Assembly: GCA_913054425.1 (NCBI GenBank)
Contig: CAJXJG010000038.1
Coordinates: forward strand, 1 to 11,679
Source: an uncultured Fidelibacterota bacterium
Lineage (GTDB): Bacteria; Fidelibacterota; Marinisomatia; Marinisomatales; UBA8229
Reading direction: 5' to 3'
Length of the DNA: 11,679 bases
Under the pieces are notes generated by a model. It was not told the DNA's origin, did no database searches, and worked only from the letters and a program-made list of their open reading frames with translations. Positions 1 through 6,907 of the stretch are shown here, one piece after another. How positions within the stretch are numbered: the stretch's first letter is position 1; each line of letters starts with the position of its first letter. The position numbers were made by a program, and so were the translations under genes.

Positions 1-729
1 CTTGTGGGAACATATCTTGGGGAGAATAATCTGGCGCATAATACTCACATTATGGGAAATTTTGCCTATATCTCTCACTATACAGTTGGGGTAAAAATTG
101 TAGATATCAGCGATCCTGCTAATCCTTTTGAAGTAGCGGATTATGACACTTACGGGTTGAATGATGATGGAAGTTTTTACGGTTGCTGGGGTGCCTTTCC
201 ATTTACTTCTAACGGATTTGTGTACGCCAGCGATTTAGAAGGATATCTCACTGTTTTGCAGTTTCATCAACCACAAATAGAGATCGTCAGCGTGAATCAC
301 CAGTTAGATTGGAATCTTGTTGGTTTACCTGTGGATGTTAATGATCCCTTTCATCTGAGTGTTTTTCCCGATGCATTAGAAGGAACCCTGTATTCATTCA
401 ATGGAGGATATATTCAAGAAAATGAATTGATCTCAGGCCAGGGGTATTGGCTCAGGTTCCTCAATGAAGGAACAACTGAAATTTCAGGTCTTCCCATTCA
501 TTCTCTCACTATTCCCCTGATGAATGAATGGAATTTAATTTCCAGTATATCCACTACCATTTCCCTGTCAAACATTGACGATCCGGATGGACTCATCATT
601 CCGGGGACACTTTATGAGTTTACCGATGGCTACGTTCAGGCAGAGACATTGGAACCTGGCAAAGGCTATTGGATCCGCTCTGTAGGAGCAGGGGAGATTA
701 CGATTTCAGAGGAGGATGGTGAGTTATAA
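1..729 (+). CDS. Secreted beta-propeller (choice-of-anchor-B/LVIVD-like) protein, 3' end only
   Basis: The reading frame is already open at base 1, so the true start lies upstream; the GTG at position 4 is only the first start-like codon. The first ~90 visible residues read like the last blades of an LVIVD or choice-of-anchor-B propeller: 'GVKIVDISDPANP' is the hallmark blade motif, followed by 'GFVYASDLEGYLTVLQF'. Residues ~100-235 form a different module made of two similar halves, each with 'WNL', then 'GTLY.F..GY' and 'G.GYW.R'. Proteins of this kind are normally exported. What the propeller binds is unknown. The chain stops right after the second half ('EITISEEDGEL'), and I see no Por/type 9 sorting domain or other anchor. 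In the FCB group I would expect further C-terminal sequence after this module, so the end may be truncated. The assignment to the propeller family is fairly sure; function is not assignable. Confidence 0.8.
   Translation, partial: LVGTYLGENNLAHNTHIMGNFAYISHYTVGVKIVDISDPANPFEVADYDTYGLNDDGSFYGCWGAFPFTSNGFVYASDLEGYLTVLQFHQPQIEIVSVNHQLDWNLVGLPVDVNDPFHLSVFPDALEGTLYSFNGGYIQENELISGQGYWLRFLNEGTTEISGLPIHSLTIPLMNEWNLISSISTTISLSNIDDPDGLIIPGTLYEFTDGYVQAETLEPGKGYWIRSVGAGEITISEEDGEL
310..681 (+). repeat. Tandem 'WNL...GYW' protein repeat in the C-terminal module
   Basis: Two protein-level copies lie about 73-74 codons apart. Copy one spans ~310-459 (WNLVGLP, GTLYSFNGGYIQE, GQGYWLRF). Copy two spans ~529-681 (WNLISSI, GTLYEFTDGYVQA, GKGYWIRS). 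The match is clear in protein but has diverged in DNA, so this is an old domain duplication and not a recent tandem repeat. The aromatic GYW ends suggest a small beta-sandwich. Confidence 0.75.
724..729. other. Palindromic shared stop of two convergent genes (TTATAA)
   Basis: The self-complementary hexamer TTATAA reads Leu-stop in the plus-strand propeller gene and Leu-stop in the minus-strand membrane-protein gene. The two coding regions therefore overlap by exactly six bases tail to tail. There is no room for an intergenic terminator, so each transcript must run into the other gene's 3' end. Confidence 0.9.
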
Positions 730-2385
730 ATTCTTAGAATTTATTTTCCCTAGAATGAGAGTTTTAAGCGGATCAATCATTTCTGCATGAGGTGTATAAA
801 ACAAGTTGGTATTTCCCCGGTCGGTGTCTTCCCAGAAAATGGGAGTATTGTTTTCAAGACGGTTGAATGAATTCTCTATAACCCGTAGAAAATCATCTTT
901 CCCCACATACTGTAAATCTTCTAATACATCGTCAACGATCTGAGTTACAAATTGCTGTTCATCCACTTTCAGGTAGTATAAGGCTAAAGAAATTTGGATA
1001 TCCCTTACGCCGTCATTGGTTAGTTGATAATCTTTTCTATCATCCCTGTTAATGCCCGGTGGCGTGTCCAGCCCAAGAATTTGTTCCAGGAGCTCAGCCT
1101 GGATTTCAATATCCCAGGACTTTTCGTGAATATGAATGAGGATTCTTTTCAGTTCAGCAGTCAAAACTGCAATAATAAAATACAGGGAATAGTTTTGTTT
1201 AGCGTGATTGTAAATCTCATTCCCATATCTTCTAAAGTAGTGAAAACATTCTTTTACCGATTCAATTTGATGATGTTTCGCTAAGGAATCAACAAAGTTT
1301 GCATAATGGAAAGCTAAGTTATATAGATTCCGTGCTTCGTTAAAGCGGATAGCTTGTTTGATGGCAAATCTCATAAAGGTATTAAATTGAAAAATCAAAG
1401 CTTTTAAGAGGGGATTATCATTACACTCTGCCGCTGTTTCTCCTACGGTTGTGAGTTCCGATGCGCATAAAGATGCCAGGTCAAATTCATTGCGATCTAA
1501 AAAAATTACATAAGCATTTCCCAATAATCGGAAACTTTTTACTTCAAAAAATATCCGCTGTTGCTCTAATTCGGTAAACTGGTTTTCCACCATAGTCCGG
1601 AAAGAGATATCTGAACGTACCGCTTGAGTTATCCTGAAAAAATTCGGGTTAATTTTGGGTTTCTCCTGGATGTAAACTTGAATAGAATGGCTCATTTTTC
1701 TAATAATTTCTGCCCGGGGTTCTTTAAAAGCAGCATAATCAATAAGGTTGTCCAATTGGTTCAGGCATTCCATAAGGTATCTTTGAAATTTTTCTGTTAT
1801 TTCATCAATCTCAAGGAAAGCTCTCATTCTTTTGGAACCCAGGCGCTGGATGTATCTAAGATTATTGTTATGAATAATGTTAATGACATGGCTGCTTTTT
1901 GTATATCGCAGGATGTAAAAAATATACGGCATTGAAAATAAAATACAGACCGGCAGAAGCAGGTAAATATTTAGTATTGGACTCCCAGGGCGGATCAGTC
2001 CCTGAGTAAAAATCATAATAACAACTGCATGAATCGAAGACAGTACGAGGAGCCAAATATAAAACAGGCTTTTCCAGTCCTGCATATATAAATCAATAAG
2101 TTTTGGTGTATTTTGTGAAGCGATAGAAATAACAATTATTAACGTTCCTAAAACCAGTCCTAATAATGACAGCCAGACCTCCGGGGCAAATCCCATGTCC
2201 ACTACGGAAAAGGTTTCACTGTTTATATGTAAAAATGTGCTAATGAACCCGTTGAAATAGAATAAATTAAAGAGTGAATCCAGGATAACAATTGAAAACA
2301 GGACAATGATAAAACTGATTAATGAACGGGAATAATCCAGTAAAACACTGGTTCGATAATAGTAATATTTTAAACGGTGGTTCAT
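724..2385 (-). CDS. Four-helix membrane protein, DUF2254-like, unknown function
   Basis: About 553 residues. The N-terminal third has four hydrophobic helices, at residues ~22-44, ~70-90, ~107-128 and ~139-161. The remaining ~390 residues are soluble, charged and mostly helical, probably cytosolic. The segment after helix two, 'SIASQNTPKLIDLYMQDW', resembles the conserved stretch after a membrane helix in DUF2254 proteins (S..ASQ..P.L...Y..D), so I place it tentatively near that family; biochemical role unknown. The helical C-terminal part could be a scaffold or sensor domain. The frame extends to a TTG at 2388, directly before the ATG at 2385. An AGAGGA sits 10 bases before the TTG and 13 before the ATG, so either could be used; I chose ATG. 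The gene is divergent from der and convergent with the propeller gene, so it is probably a single-gene transcript. Confidence 0.75.
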   Translation of the reverse strand: MNHRLKYYYYRTSVLLDYSRSLISFIIVLFSIVILDSLFNLFYFNGFISTFLHINSETFSVVDMGFAPEVWLSLLGLVLGTLIIVISIASQNTPKLIDLYMQDWKSLFYIWLLVLSSIHAVVIMIFTQGLIRPGSPILNIYLLLPVCILFSMPYIFYILRYTKSSHVINIIHNNNLRYIQRLGSKRMRAFLEIDEITEKFQRYLMECLNQLDNLIDYAAFKEPRAEIIRKMSHSIQVYIQEKPKINPNFFRITQAVRSDISFRTMVENQFTELEQQRIFFEVKSFRLLGNAYVIFLDRNEFDLASLCASELTTVGETAAECNDNPLLKALIFQFNTFMRFAIKQAIRFNEARNLYNLAFHYANFVDSLAKHHQIESVKECFHYFRRYGNEIYNHAKQNYSLYFIIAVLTAELKRILIHIHEKSWDIEIQAELLEQILGLDTPPGINRDDRKDYQLTNDGVRDIQISLALYYLKVDEQQFVTQIVDDVLEDLQYVGKDDFLRVIENSFNRLENNTPIFWEDTDRGNTNLFYTPHAEMIDPLKTLILGKINSKNL

Positions 2386-2430
2386 CAAGAATTGATTTTC
2401 CTCTATTTTGGCACGAGGTCAACTAAATGG

Positions 2431-2460
2431 ATATTACTAAAAATTTCAAAATCATTACAA
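2431..2460 (-). promoter_or_regulatory. Possible sigma70-type promoter for the DUF2254-like gene
   Basis: Read on the minus strand, TTGTAA (2460-2455) is followed by an 18-base spacer and TAATAT (2436-2431). This would start transcription near 2424, about 40 bases before the ATG at 2385. The hexamers match the sigma70 consensus well, but in AT-rich intergenic DNA such matches also arise by chance. Confidence 0.4.
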
Positions 2461-2591
2461 CGGATTGTTTTTACGACTCCCTGGATAGTAAGAGAAAAAG
2501 TCCACAAATTGTGTGATCAAATATATGATAGCTTTCTTTGGTAGATTTTATTTTCTCTGTAAATTTATCCAGTTAGGATTGATAGAGAAGA

Positions 2592-3911
2592 ATGGCACAT
2601 AACCCACTCATTGCAATTGTTGGTCGCCCGAATGTTGGGAAATCTACCTTTTTTAACCGTATGTTAAAGAACAGGAAGGCTATTGTAGATTCCCAGGAAG
2701 GCGTCACCCGGGACCGGATATACGGAACCATTGATTGGGCGGGATATCCACTCGAGTTTGTTGATACGGGCGGGTACATCCCCGATGACATGGACGTTCT
2801 GAATGCTGCGGTTCGGAAACAGGCCCAGGCGGCCATTGAAGAAGCCGAAATTATCCTGTTTATGGTTGATGGAAGGGTGCCCCCTACGTCGAGTGACTCA
2901 TTATTAGCTCAATTTGTTCGGGAATCGGGGAAACCTCATCTATTAGCGGTGAATAAATGTGATTCATTGATTCATGATGATCAATGTTATCTTTACTATG
3001 AATTGGGATTTGAAAAAGTATTGCCCATTTCTGCCTTGCATGGTCGTTTGACGGGGGATCTATTAGATGTAATAATCGAAACACTTAAACTGGATCAGAA
3101 AATCTATTCTGATAAAAATCAGAAAGTATTGCGATTAGCCATTGTAGGGATGCCCAATGTTGGGAAATCATCTTTAACAAATGCTCTTTTAAAGAAAGAA
3201 CAAACGATTGTAACTCCAATTGCAGGAACTACCCGGGATTCTATTGATACATCTCTGCGGTGGTATGGAAAAGATATTATACTGGTGGATACGGCGGGAT
3301 TAAGAAAAAAATCGAAGGTGGAAGATAATATCGAATATTACAGCAATGTGCGGACTCACCAGGCAATCAGCCGGGCTGATGTTGTTTTAGTTATGCTGGA
3401 TGCAAGTAAGGGTGTAATGAAACAGGACAAGACTATTGCGCGAAATGTGATTCAGAAGGGTAAGGGGCTGGTCCTGGTTGTGAATAAATGGGATTTGATT
3501 AAGAAGGATACCAATACAGCCAAAGAATTTGAAATTGAAATTACGAAACAGTTCAAAATTCTTGGTAACTATCCCACGTTGTTTATTTCTGCTCTTACGA
3601 AACAACGAGTATCAAAAGTACTTGATATTGTGTGGAACGTGTATCAGTCCCGGCAGCAAAAAATCATCACAAAGGATTTGAATTCCTGGTTGGAAAAGAT
3701 AAATAGGATTAAGGCCCCTCCGGCGCCAAAAGGGAAAGAGATAAAAATAAAGTTTATGACACAGGTACATTTATCGCCCCCCATTTTTGCCTGTTTCTGT
3801 AATTATCCACAACTGATTCCTGCTTTCTATCAAAGATTCTTTGAGAATCAATTCCGGGAAAGTTTCAATTTCGATGGTGTTCCTCTAATATTTTCTTTCA
3901 GAAAAAAGTGA
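2592..3911 (+). CDS. der: Ribosome assembly GTPase Der (EngA)
   Basis: Der is an essential double GTPase that acts in the cytoplasm on late assembly of the 50S subunit. At 439 residues it has the usual family length and the full domain order. GTPase domain one has G1 GRPNVGKS (11-18), G3 DTGG (58-61), G4 NKCD (121-124) and G5 SAL (147-149). GTPase domain two has G1 GMPNVGKS (186-193), G3 DTAG (233-236), G4 NKWD (298-301) and G5 SAL (333-335). The C-terminal KH-like domain runs from ~355 and ends in 'GVPLIFSFRKK'. All nucleotide-binding motifs are intact. The ATG lies just after a purine-rich AGGATTGATAGAGAAG stretch, and the N-terminus fits the family, so the start is well supported. A weak promoter candidate is TTGGTA (2538) with a 16-base spacer to TAAATT (2560). 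The nuclease-fold gene 129 bases downstream on the same strand may be co-transcribed, since no terminator is visible between them. Confidence 0.97.
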   Translation: MAHNPLIAIVGRPNVGKSTFFNRMLKNRKAIVDSQEGVTRDRIYGTIDWAGYPLEFVDTGGYIPDDMDVLNAAVRKQAQAAIEEAEIILFMVDGRVPPTSSDSLLAQFVRESGKPHLLAVNKCDSLIHDDQCYLYYELGFEKVLPISALHGRLTGDLLDVIIETLKLDQKIYSDKNQKVLRLAIVGMPNVGKSSLTNALLKKEQTIVTPIAGTTRDSIDTSLRWYGKDIILVDTAGLRKKSKVEDNIEYYSNVRTHQAISRADVVLVMLDASKGVMKQDKTIARNVIQKGKGLVLVVNKWDLIKKDTNTAKEFEIEITKQFKILGNYPTLFISALTKQRVSKVLDIVWNVYQSRQQKIITKDLNSWLEKINRIKAPPAPKGKEIKIKFMTQVHLSPPIFACFCNYPQLIPAFYQRFFENQFRESFNFDGVPLIFSFRKK

Positions 3912-4040
3912 AGGTTACTCCCGGTGAACAATCAGAGAGAATTTTTAAGGAAAAACGGTCAAAGTTCATTCCTGACCTGGTTTGTTGTTTGTCATTTGGT
4001 CGAGGTGTCCAATTGAAGAAAGGAAATGAGTGAGGATTAA

Positions 4041-5012
4041 ATGAAATCATTTTGGAAAATAGTGTATATGAGTGTTTTTGTTGTGCATTTTTCCTGGAGT
4101 GATGATGCACCTTCCCTGAAGATTGCGTTTTGGAACGTTGAGAATCTATTCGATTTGATAGATGATCCAAAATTAAATGATGATGAATTTGCAGTTGGAG
4201 GGAGGAAAAATGTTACTCAAGAAATTTATACGTTAAAATTGCAGCATTCTGCTGAAGTTCTAACAGATCTCAATGCCGATATTCTTGGAATTTGCGAAGT
4301 CGAAAACCGTTTTATGATGGAAGAATTGAACGATTATTATACTGAAAGAGATTATACAATCATTCATTATGATTCACCGGACAAGCGTGGAATTGACTGT
4401 GCGCTGTTTTACGATGAATCAAAATTTACAGTGTTAGAAAGTGATCCAATTACAATCACTTTATCATCCGGAAAACCCACTAGGGACGTTTTGTATGTGC
4501 AGGGAGAATTTGGTGGAGAAATTCTCCATTTATTTGTAAATCATTGGCCGTCAAATTACGGAGGAAGGGAAAAAGCAATTCCTAAAAGGAAAGAAACATC
4601 ACGAATTGTCAGGGCAAAAGTAGAGGAAATACTTAAAGAAAATCCTGAAGCAGAATTGTTGCTGATGGGTGATTTCAATGAGGAACCTTTTGAGCAAAAT
4701 ATTCAGTACCTGAAAAAAGATTTGCTCAACAACCTGATGGACCCGTTTGCCGGGAAACCGGGAGTCGGAACCTATGTGTACAGAGGGAAGGACGGGTTTA
4801 TAGATCAATTTCTCTCAAGTAGTGGCTTATTGGACAATCGTGGATTAAGAATTGGACAAAAGGGTGTTTCAATTCTCGATCTTCCTAAGTACCGGCAGCA
4901 AAAAGGAAAATTCAAACATTATCCCTTCAGGTTTTGGGCGGGAAACAAATTATTAGGCGGATATTCGGATCATTTATCCATTTCTGTAGTTATTCAACTC
5001 GTAAAAAAATAA
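4041..5012 (+). CDS. Secreted endonuclease/exonuclease/phosphatase-fold protein
   Basis: This is a 323-residue metal-dependent hydrolase of the EEP fold (DNase I / exonuclease III / inositol phosphatase superfamily). Residues 1-20 form a short hydrophobic leader ending near 'SWSDDA', which suggests export. Catalytic motifs appear in order: WNVEN (31-35, metal-binding Asn), CEVEN (85-89, catalytic Glu), RGIDCALFYD (116-125), NHWPS (168-171, catalytic His), MGDFNEEP (209-216, Asp and Asn) and YSDHL (308-312, final Asp-His pair). The complete set argues for an active enzyme. Substrate cannot be read from sequence; extracellular DNA, RNA or phosphoesters are all possible. A GAGG (4032-4035) five bases before the ATG is a good ribosome binding site and fixes the start. 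It follows der on the same strand, but no functional link is evident. Confidence 0.9.
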   Translation: MKSFWKIVYMSVFVVHFSWSDDAPSLKIAFWNVENLFDLIDDPKLNDDEFAVGGRKNVTQEIYTLKLQHSAEVLTDLNADILGICEVENRFMMEELNDYYTERDYTIIHYDSPDKRGIDCALFYDESKFTVLESDPITITLSSGKPTRDVLYVQGEFGGEILHLFVNHWPSNYGGREKAIPKRKETSRIVRAKVEEILKENPEAELLLMGDFNEEPFEQNIQYLKKDLLNNLMDPFAGKPGVGTYVYRGKDGFIDQFLSSSGLLDNRGLRIGQKGVSILDLPKYRQQKGKFKHYPFRFWAGNKLLGGYSDHLSISVVIQLVKK

Positions 5013-5025
5013 AGATTTTGATTCA

Positions 5026-5054
5026 TTGCATTTTCTTTTTAAAACACCTAATAT
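5026..5054 (+). promoter_or_regulatory. Sigma70-type promoter of the initiator tRNA gene
   Basis: TTGCAT (5026-5031) and TAATAT (5049-5054) are separated by exactly 17 bases, the optimal spacing. Transcription would start near 5061, leaving a ~28-base leader before the tRNA. The promoter sits directly after the stop codon of the upstream gene, so the tRNA has its own transcription start. Confidence 0.6.
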
Positions 5055-5088
5055 AAGCACCGTTTTTTGAAGATGACTAACAAGAGAT

Positions 5089-5162
<74 letters not shown>

Positions 5163-5171
5163 CAAAGAATT

Positions 5172-5210
5172 AACCCCTGTTTATTGATGATAGATTGGGG
5201 TTTTTATTTT
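5172..5210 (+). terminator. Probable rho-independent terminator of the tRNA gene
   Basis: AACCCC (5172-5177) can pair with GGGGTT (5197-5202), followed by the T-rich run TTTTTATTTT. It begins ten bases after the tRNA 3' end, where a tRNA terminator is expected. The stem is only six pairs with a 19-base loop, so it is weaker than a textbook terminator. On the opposite strand the T-run is poor. Confidence 0.55.
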
Positions 5211-5220
5211 CATCTTTGTA

Positions 5221-5269
5221 TTCGTTTGGTTTCGTTTCATAATGTTTGTTTTACTACACTATTACTACA
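5221..5269 (+). repeat. Short tandem direct repeats downstream of tRNA-fMet
   Basis: Two small pairs of direct repeats lie side by side: TTCGTTT at 5221 and 5231 (10-base period), and TTACTACA at 5251-5258 and 5262-5269 (11-base period). A helical-turn spacing resembles recombinase arm sites or protein-binding iterons, but two copies each is little evidence. No gene is visible here; a 19-codon minus-strand frame (5240-5181) is too short to support. Confidence 0.45.
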
Positions 5270-5280
5270 TTGTTATCCAA

Positions 5281-5336
5281 CGAAATTGCCGTAAGTAGGT
5301 ATTTGATTTACATACCTGCTTGCAAGGTCGAAATTG
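5281..5336. repeat. 12-bp hairpin bracketed by an 8-bp direct repeat
   Basis: GTAAGTAGGTAT (5291-5302) pairs with ATACCTGCTTGC (5312-5323) across a 9-base loop, with two G-T wobbles in plus-strand RNA. The hairpin is bracketed by two identical copies of CGAAATTG at 5281-5288 and 5329-5336. It overlaps the premature stop of the truncated prepilin peptidase gene and lies near the point where that gene loses similarity to its family (~5343). No T-run follows on either side, so it is not an obvious terminator. Confidence 0.5.
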
Positions 5337-5592
5337 GGATGCGTGTAATTAATTCTACCAGAGGATATTGAAGGGATATTTGCTTTTTGCACTTACTGCA
5401 TTTTCCTCTCTGGAGTATAAAAGACACCAGTGGAATATTTCTATATAATGGGATTTTTGCTTTGCAATGATGACAATGGGATCGGGGATGAACCAGGGAA
5501 ATTTTTCGGGGTAAGCGATAAATCACCACATTCAGGAAACTTCCTCCGATAGTACCTAAGACAAAAAAAAGTACAGATAAATTCCAATCCAT
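5308..5592 (-). pseudogene. pilD: Prepilin peptidase fragment: N-terminal zinc domain only
   Basis: Prepilin peptidases cleave and N-methylate pilins and pseudopilins in the inner membrane. This 94-residue frame has the family's first helix and 'GGSFLNVVIYRLP' (17-28), then the cysteine domain with C40/C43 and C65/C68 (HCHHCK and KCSKCK), 'IPLYRNIPLVSF' and 'QISLQYPLVELIT' (71-83). The family normally continues for well over 100 residues into the multi-helix A24 domain with two catalytic aspartates. Here similarity stops at T83 (~5344) and eleven unrelated residues lead to a TAA. The remaining ~180 bases before the oppositely oriented tRNA hold nothing resembling the missing half in any frame, so a simple frameshift does not explain it. 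The start ATG overlaps the pilC stop (TAATG), the original coupled arrangement. Most likely a decayed gene cut by rearrangement; less likely a functional stand-alone zinc domain. Confidence 0.85.
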
Positions 5593-6839
5593 TAAAGACC
5601 GGACTGGAGCGCCGCACCCAGATAAAAGACCGGTAGATAAGTGACAACTACCATAATAGCGATAACCACGCCTACTGCCAAAATTAAAAGTGGTTCGATT
5701 AATGTAGTCATTCGATCGACCAAAACGTTTACTTGTTTGTAATAATAATTAGCTGCCCGGTCTAAAAGATCACCCAATTCTCCTGTCTCTTCCCCGGTAG
5801 AAGTCAATTGCAGCATAATGGAAGGAAAAACCTCCGTCCGGCGCAAAGCAGTGCTGATATTATATCCTTCCCGAATATCCTTGGATGCATCAAGGATGGC
5901 TTCCTCATAAACACGATTATCCACTACTTTGCTTAAGAGCAGGGTAGATTCCAAGACAGGAACTCCTGCTCCAATGAGAATGCCAAAAGTTTTACAAAAT
6001 TTATTTAGGATTGATTGTTTATTTAGTGATCCGAATACGGGAAGATTTAAAATCAGCGTATCAATGAACAAACCACCTCTTCTTGTCTTGGAGATCGTCC
6101 AAATACCCAGGAAAAATAAAAAACTGAATAAAATAATAGCACCAATATTCAGGCTGATCCATTCACTGAGCGCGACCAGGGTTTGGGTTGCTTGGGGAAG
6201 TTTGCTTCCCAACTGGGCATATACTTCTGAAAATTTAGGAATTATCCAGATAAACATGGCTGTAATCATGGTTGTCATAAAAATCAGCATAAAGATAGGA
6301 TAGGTCATCGCAGAACGCACTTTCCGGCGGGTGTCATCTATATTTTCCAGATAGGTAGCCAAATTATCCAGTATTTCATCCAAATTTCCACTGACCTCAC
6401 CAGCTTTTATCATGGCAATATAGAGGTTATTAAACACACCCGGATGATGCTTGAATGCTGCCGATAGATTTAAACCCTGGCGGATATTTACCACAACTTT
6501 GTTCAACACTTTTTTCAGGCGGGGGTGTTTCTCGTCCGCTGCCAATCCTTGTATTGAACGTTCAAGAGTTAACCCGGCAGAAAACATTGTGGCCAGCTGT
6601 CGTGTAAAAAATACCAGGTTTGTTAGTGGTATACGGTTTTTGAGTCGTTCAAAGGAAAGGTTGATTTCATCCAGGAAGGGTCCTAAAAAATCCCAGGATG
6701 TATCCTGTTCCTTAATTGTAATAATAACCTGGTCTTGTGCCGTAAGTTTCTGGATAGCGGTATCAAGTGTAGCCGCATTTATCTCTCCTTCATTTCGCTT
6801 ACCGGAGGAGTCTTTAAGCACGTATTGAAATACAGCCAT
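5592..6839 (-). CDS. pilC: Type IV pilus / type II secretion platform protein PilC/GspF
   Basis: PilC/GspF is the polytopic inner-membrane platform that couples the cytosolic ATPase to pilin or pseudopilin assembly. The 415 residues match family length. An N-terminal soluble segment (1-70) opens with 'FQYVLKDSSGKRNEGEI'. Two homologous T2SSF domains follow (~75-198 and ~277-400), each with the signature Gly-Glu element: 'AGEVSGNLDEILDNLATYLE' at 146-165 and 'TGEETGELGDLLDRAANYYY' at 348-367. Membrane helices lie near 180-200, 231-250 and 381-402. It sits 68 bases downstream of the ATPase gene and overlaps the prepilin peptidase fragment by one base. No good Shine-Dalgarno sequence precedes the ATG. 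Whether it serves a pilus or a type II secretion system cannot be decided without the pilin and secretin genes. Confidence 0.93.
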   Translation of the reverse strand: MAVFQYVLKDSSGKRNEGEINAATLDTAIQKLTAQDQVIITIKEQDTSWDFLGPFLDEINLSFERLKNRIPLTNLVFFTRQLATMFSAGLTLERSIQGLAADEKHPRLKKVLNKVVVNIRQGLNLSAAFKHHPGVFNNLYIAMIKAGEVSGNLDEILDNLATYLENIDDTRRKVRSAMTYPIFMLIFMTTMITAMFIWIIPKFSEVYAQLGSKLPQATQTLVALSEWISLNIGAIILFSFLFFLGIWTISKTRRGGLFIDTLILNLPVFGSLNKQSILNKFCKTFGILIGAGVPVLESTLLLSKVVDNRVYEEAILDASKDIREGYNISTALRRTEVFPSIMLQLTSTGEETGELGDLLDRAANYYYKQVNVLVDRMTTLIEPLLILAVGVVIAIMVVVTYLPVFYLGAALQSGL

Positions 6840-6867
6840 TCTATCTTATTTATAGGAAAAATTAATG

Positions 6868-6900
6868 AATTTTATCTCGCACTACCCGCTGGATAAAATT
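6868..6900 (-). promoter_or_regulatory. Hairpin between the pilB and pilC genes
   Basis: AATTTTATC (6868-6876) and GATAAAATT (6892-6900) form a perfect 9-bp inverted repeat around a GC-rich 15-base loop, within the 68-base gap between the ATPase and platform genes. On the minus-strand transcript it is followed by a short ATTTTT run. It could attenuate or process the message and so set the ATPase:platform ratio. The stem is AT-rich and weak as a terminator. Confidence 0.45.
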
Positions 6901-6907
6901 TTCTTAT

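Noticed and set aside
2503..2523. CACAAATTGTG followed by TGATCA in the der upstream region as a CRP/FNR-type operator
   Set aside because: The arms are only five bases around an odd centre and do not fit either consensus well.
3898..4170. 90-codon minus-strand open frame over the der/nuclease-fold gap
   Set aside because: It overlaps the signal peptide region of the nuclease-fold gene, has no recognisable motif, and its composition looks non-coding.
5181..5240. 19-codon minus-strand frame after the tRNA as the start of a truncated integrase
   Set aside because: Too short to show any integrase feature, and no ribosome binding site or downstream recombinase sequence is present.
5163..5345. 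Frameshift as the cause of the short prepilin peptidase
   Set aside because: The rest of the peptidase would need more than 300 bases, but only ~180 remain before the opposite-strand tRNA, and no frame there resembles the A24 domain.
5929..6828. Two plus-strand open frames of ~125 codons opposite pilC
   Set aside because: Both are antisense to conserved T2SSF domains and show no domain or ribosome binding site.
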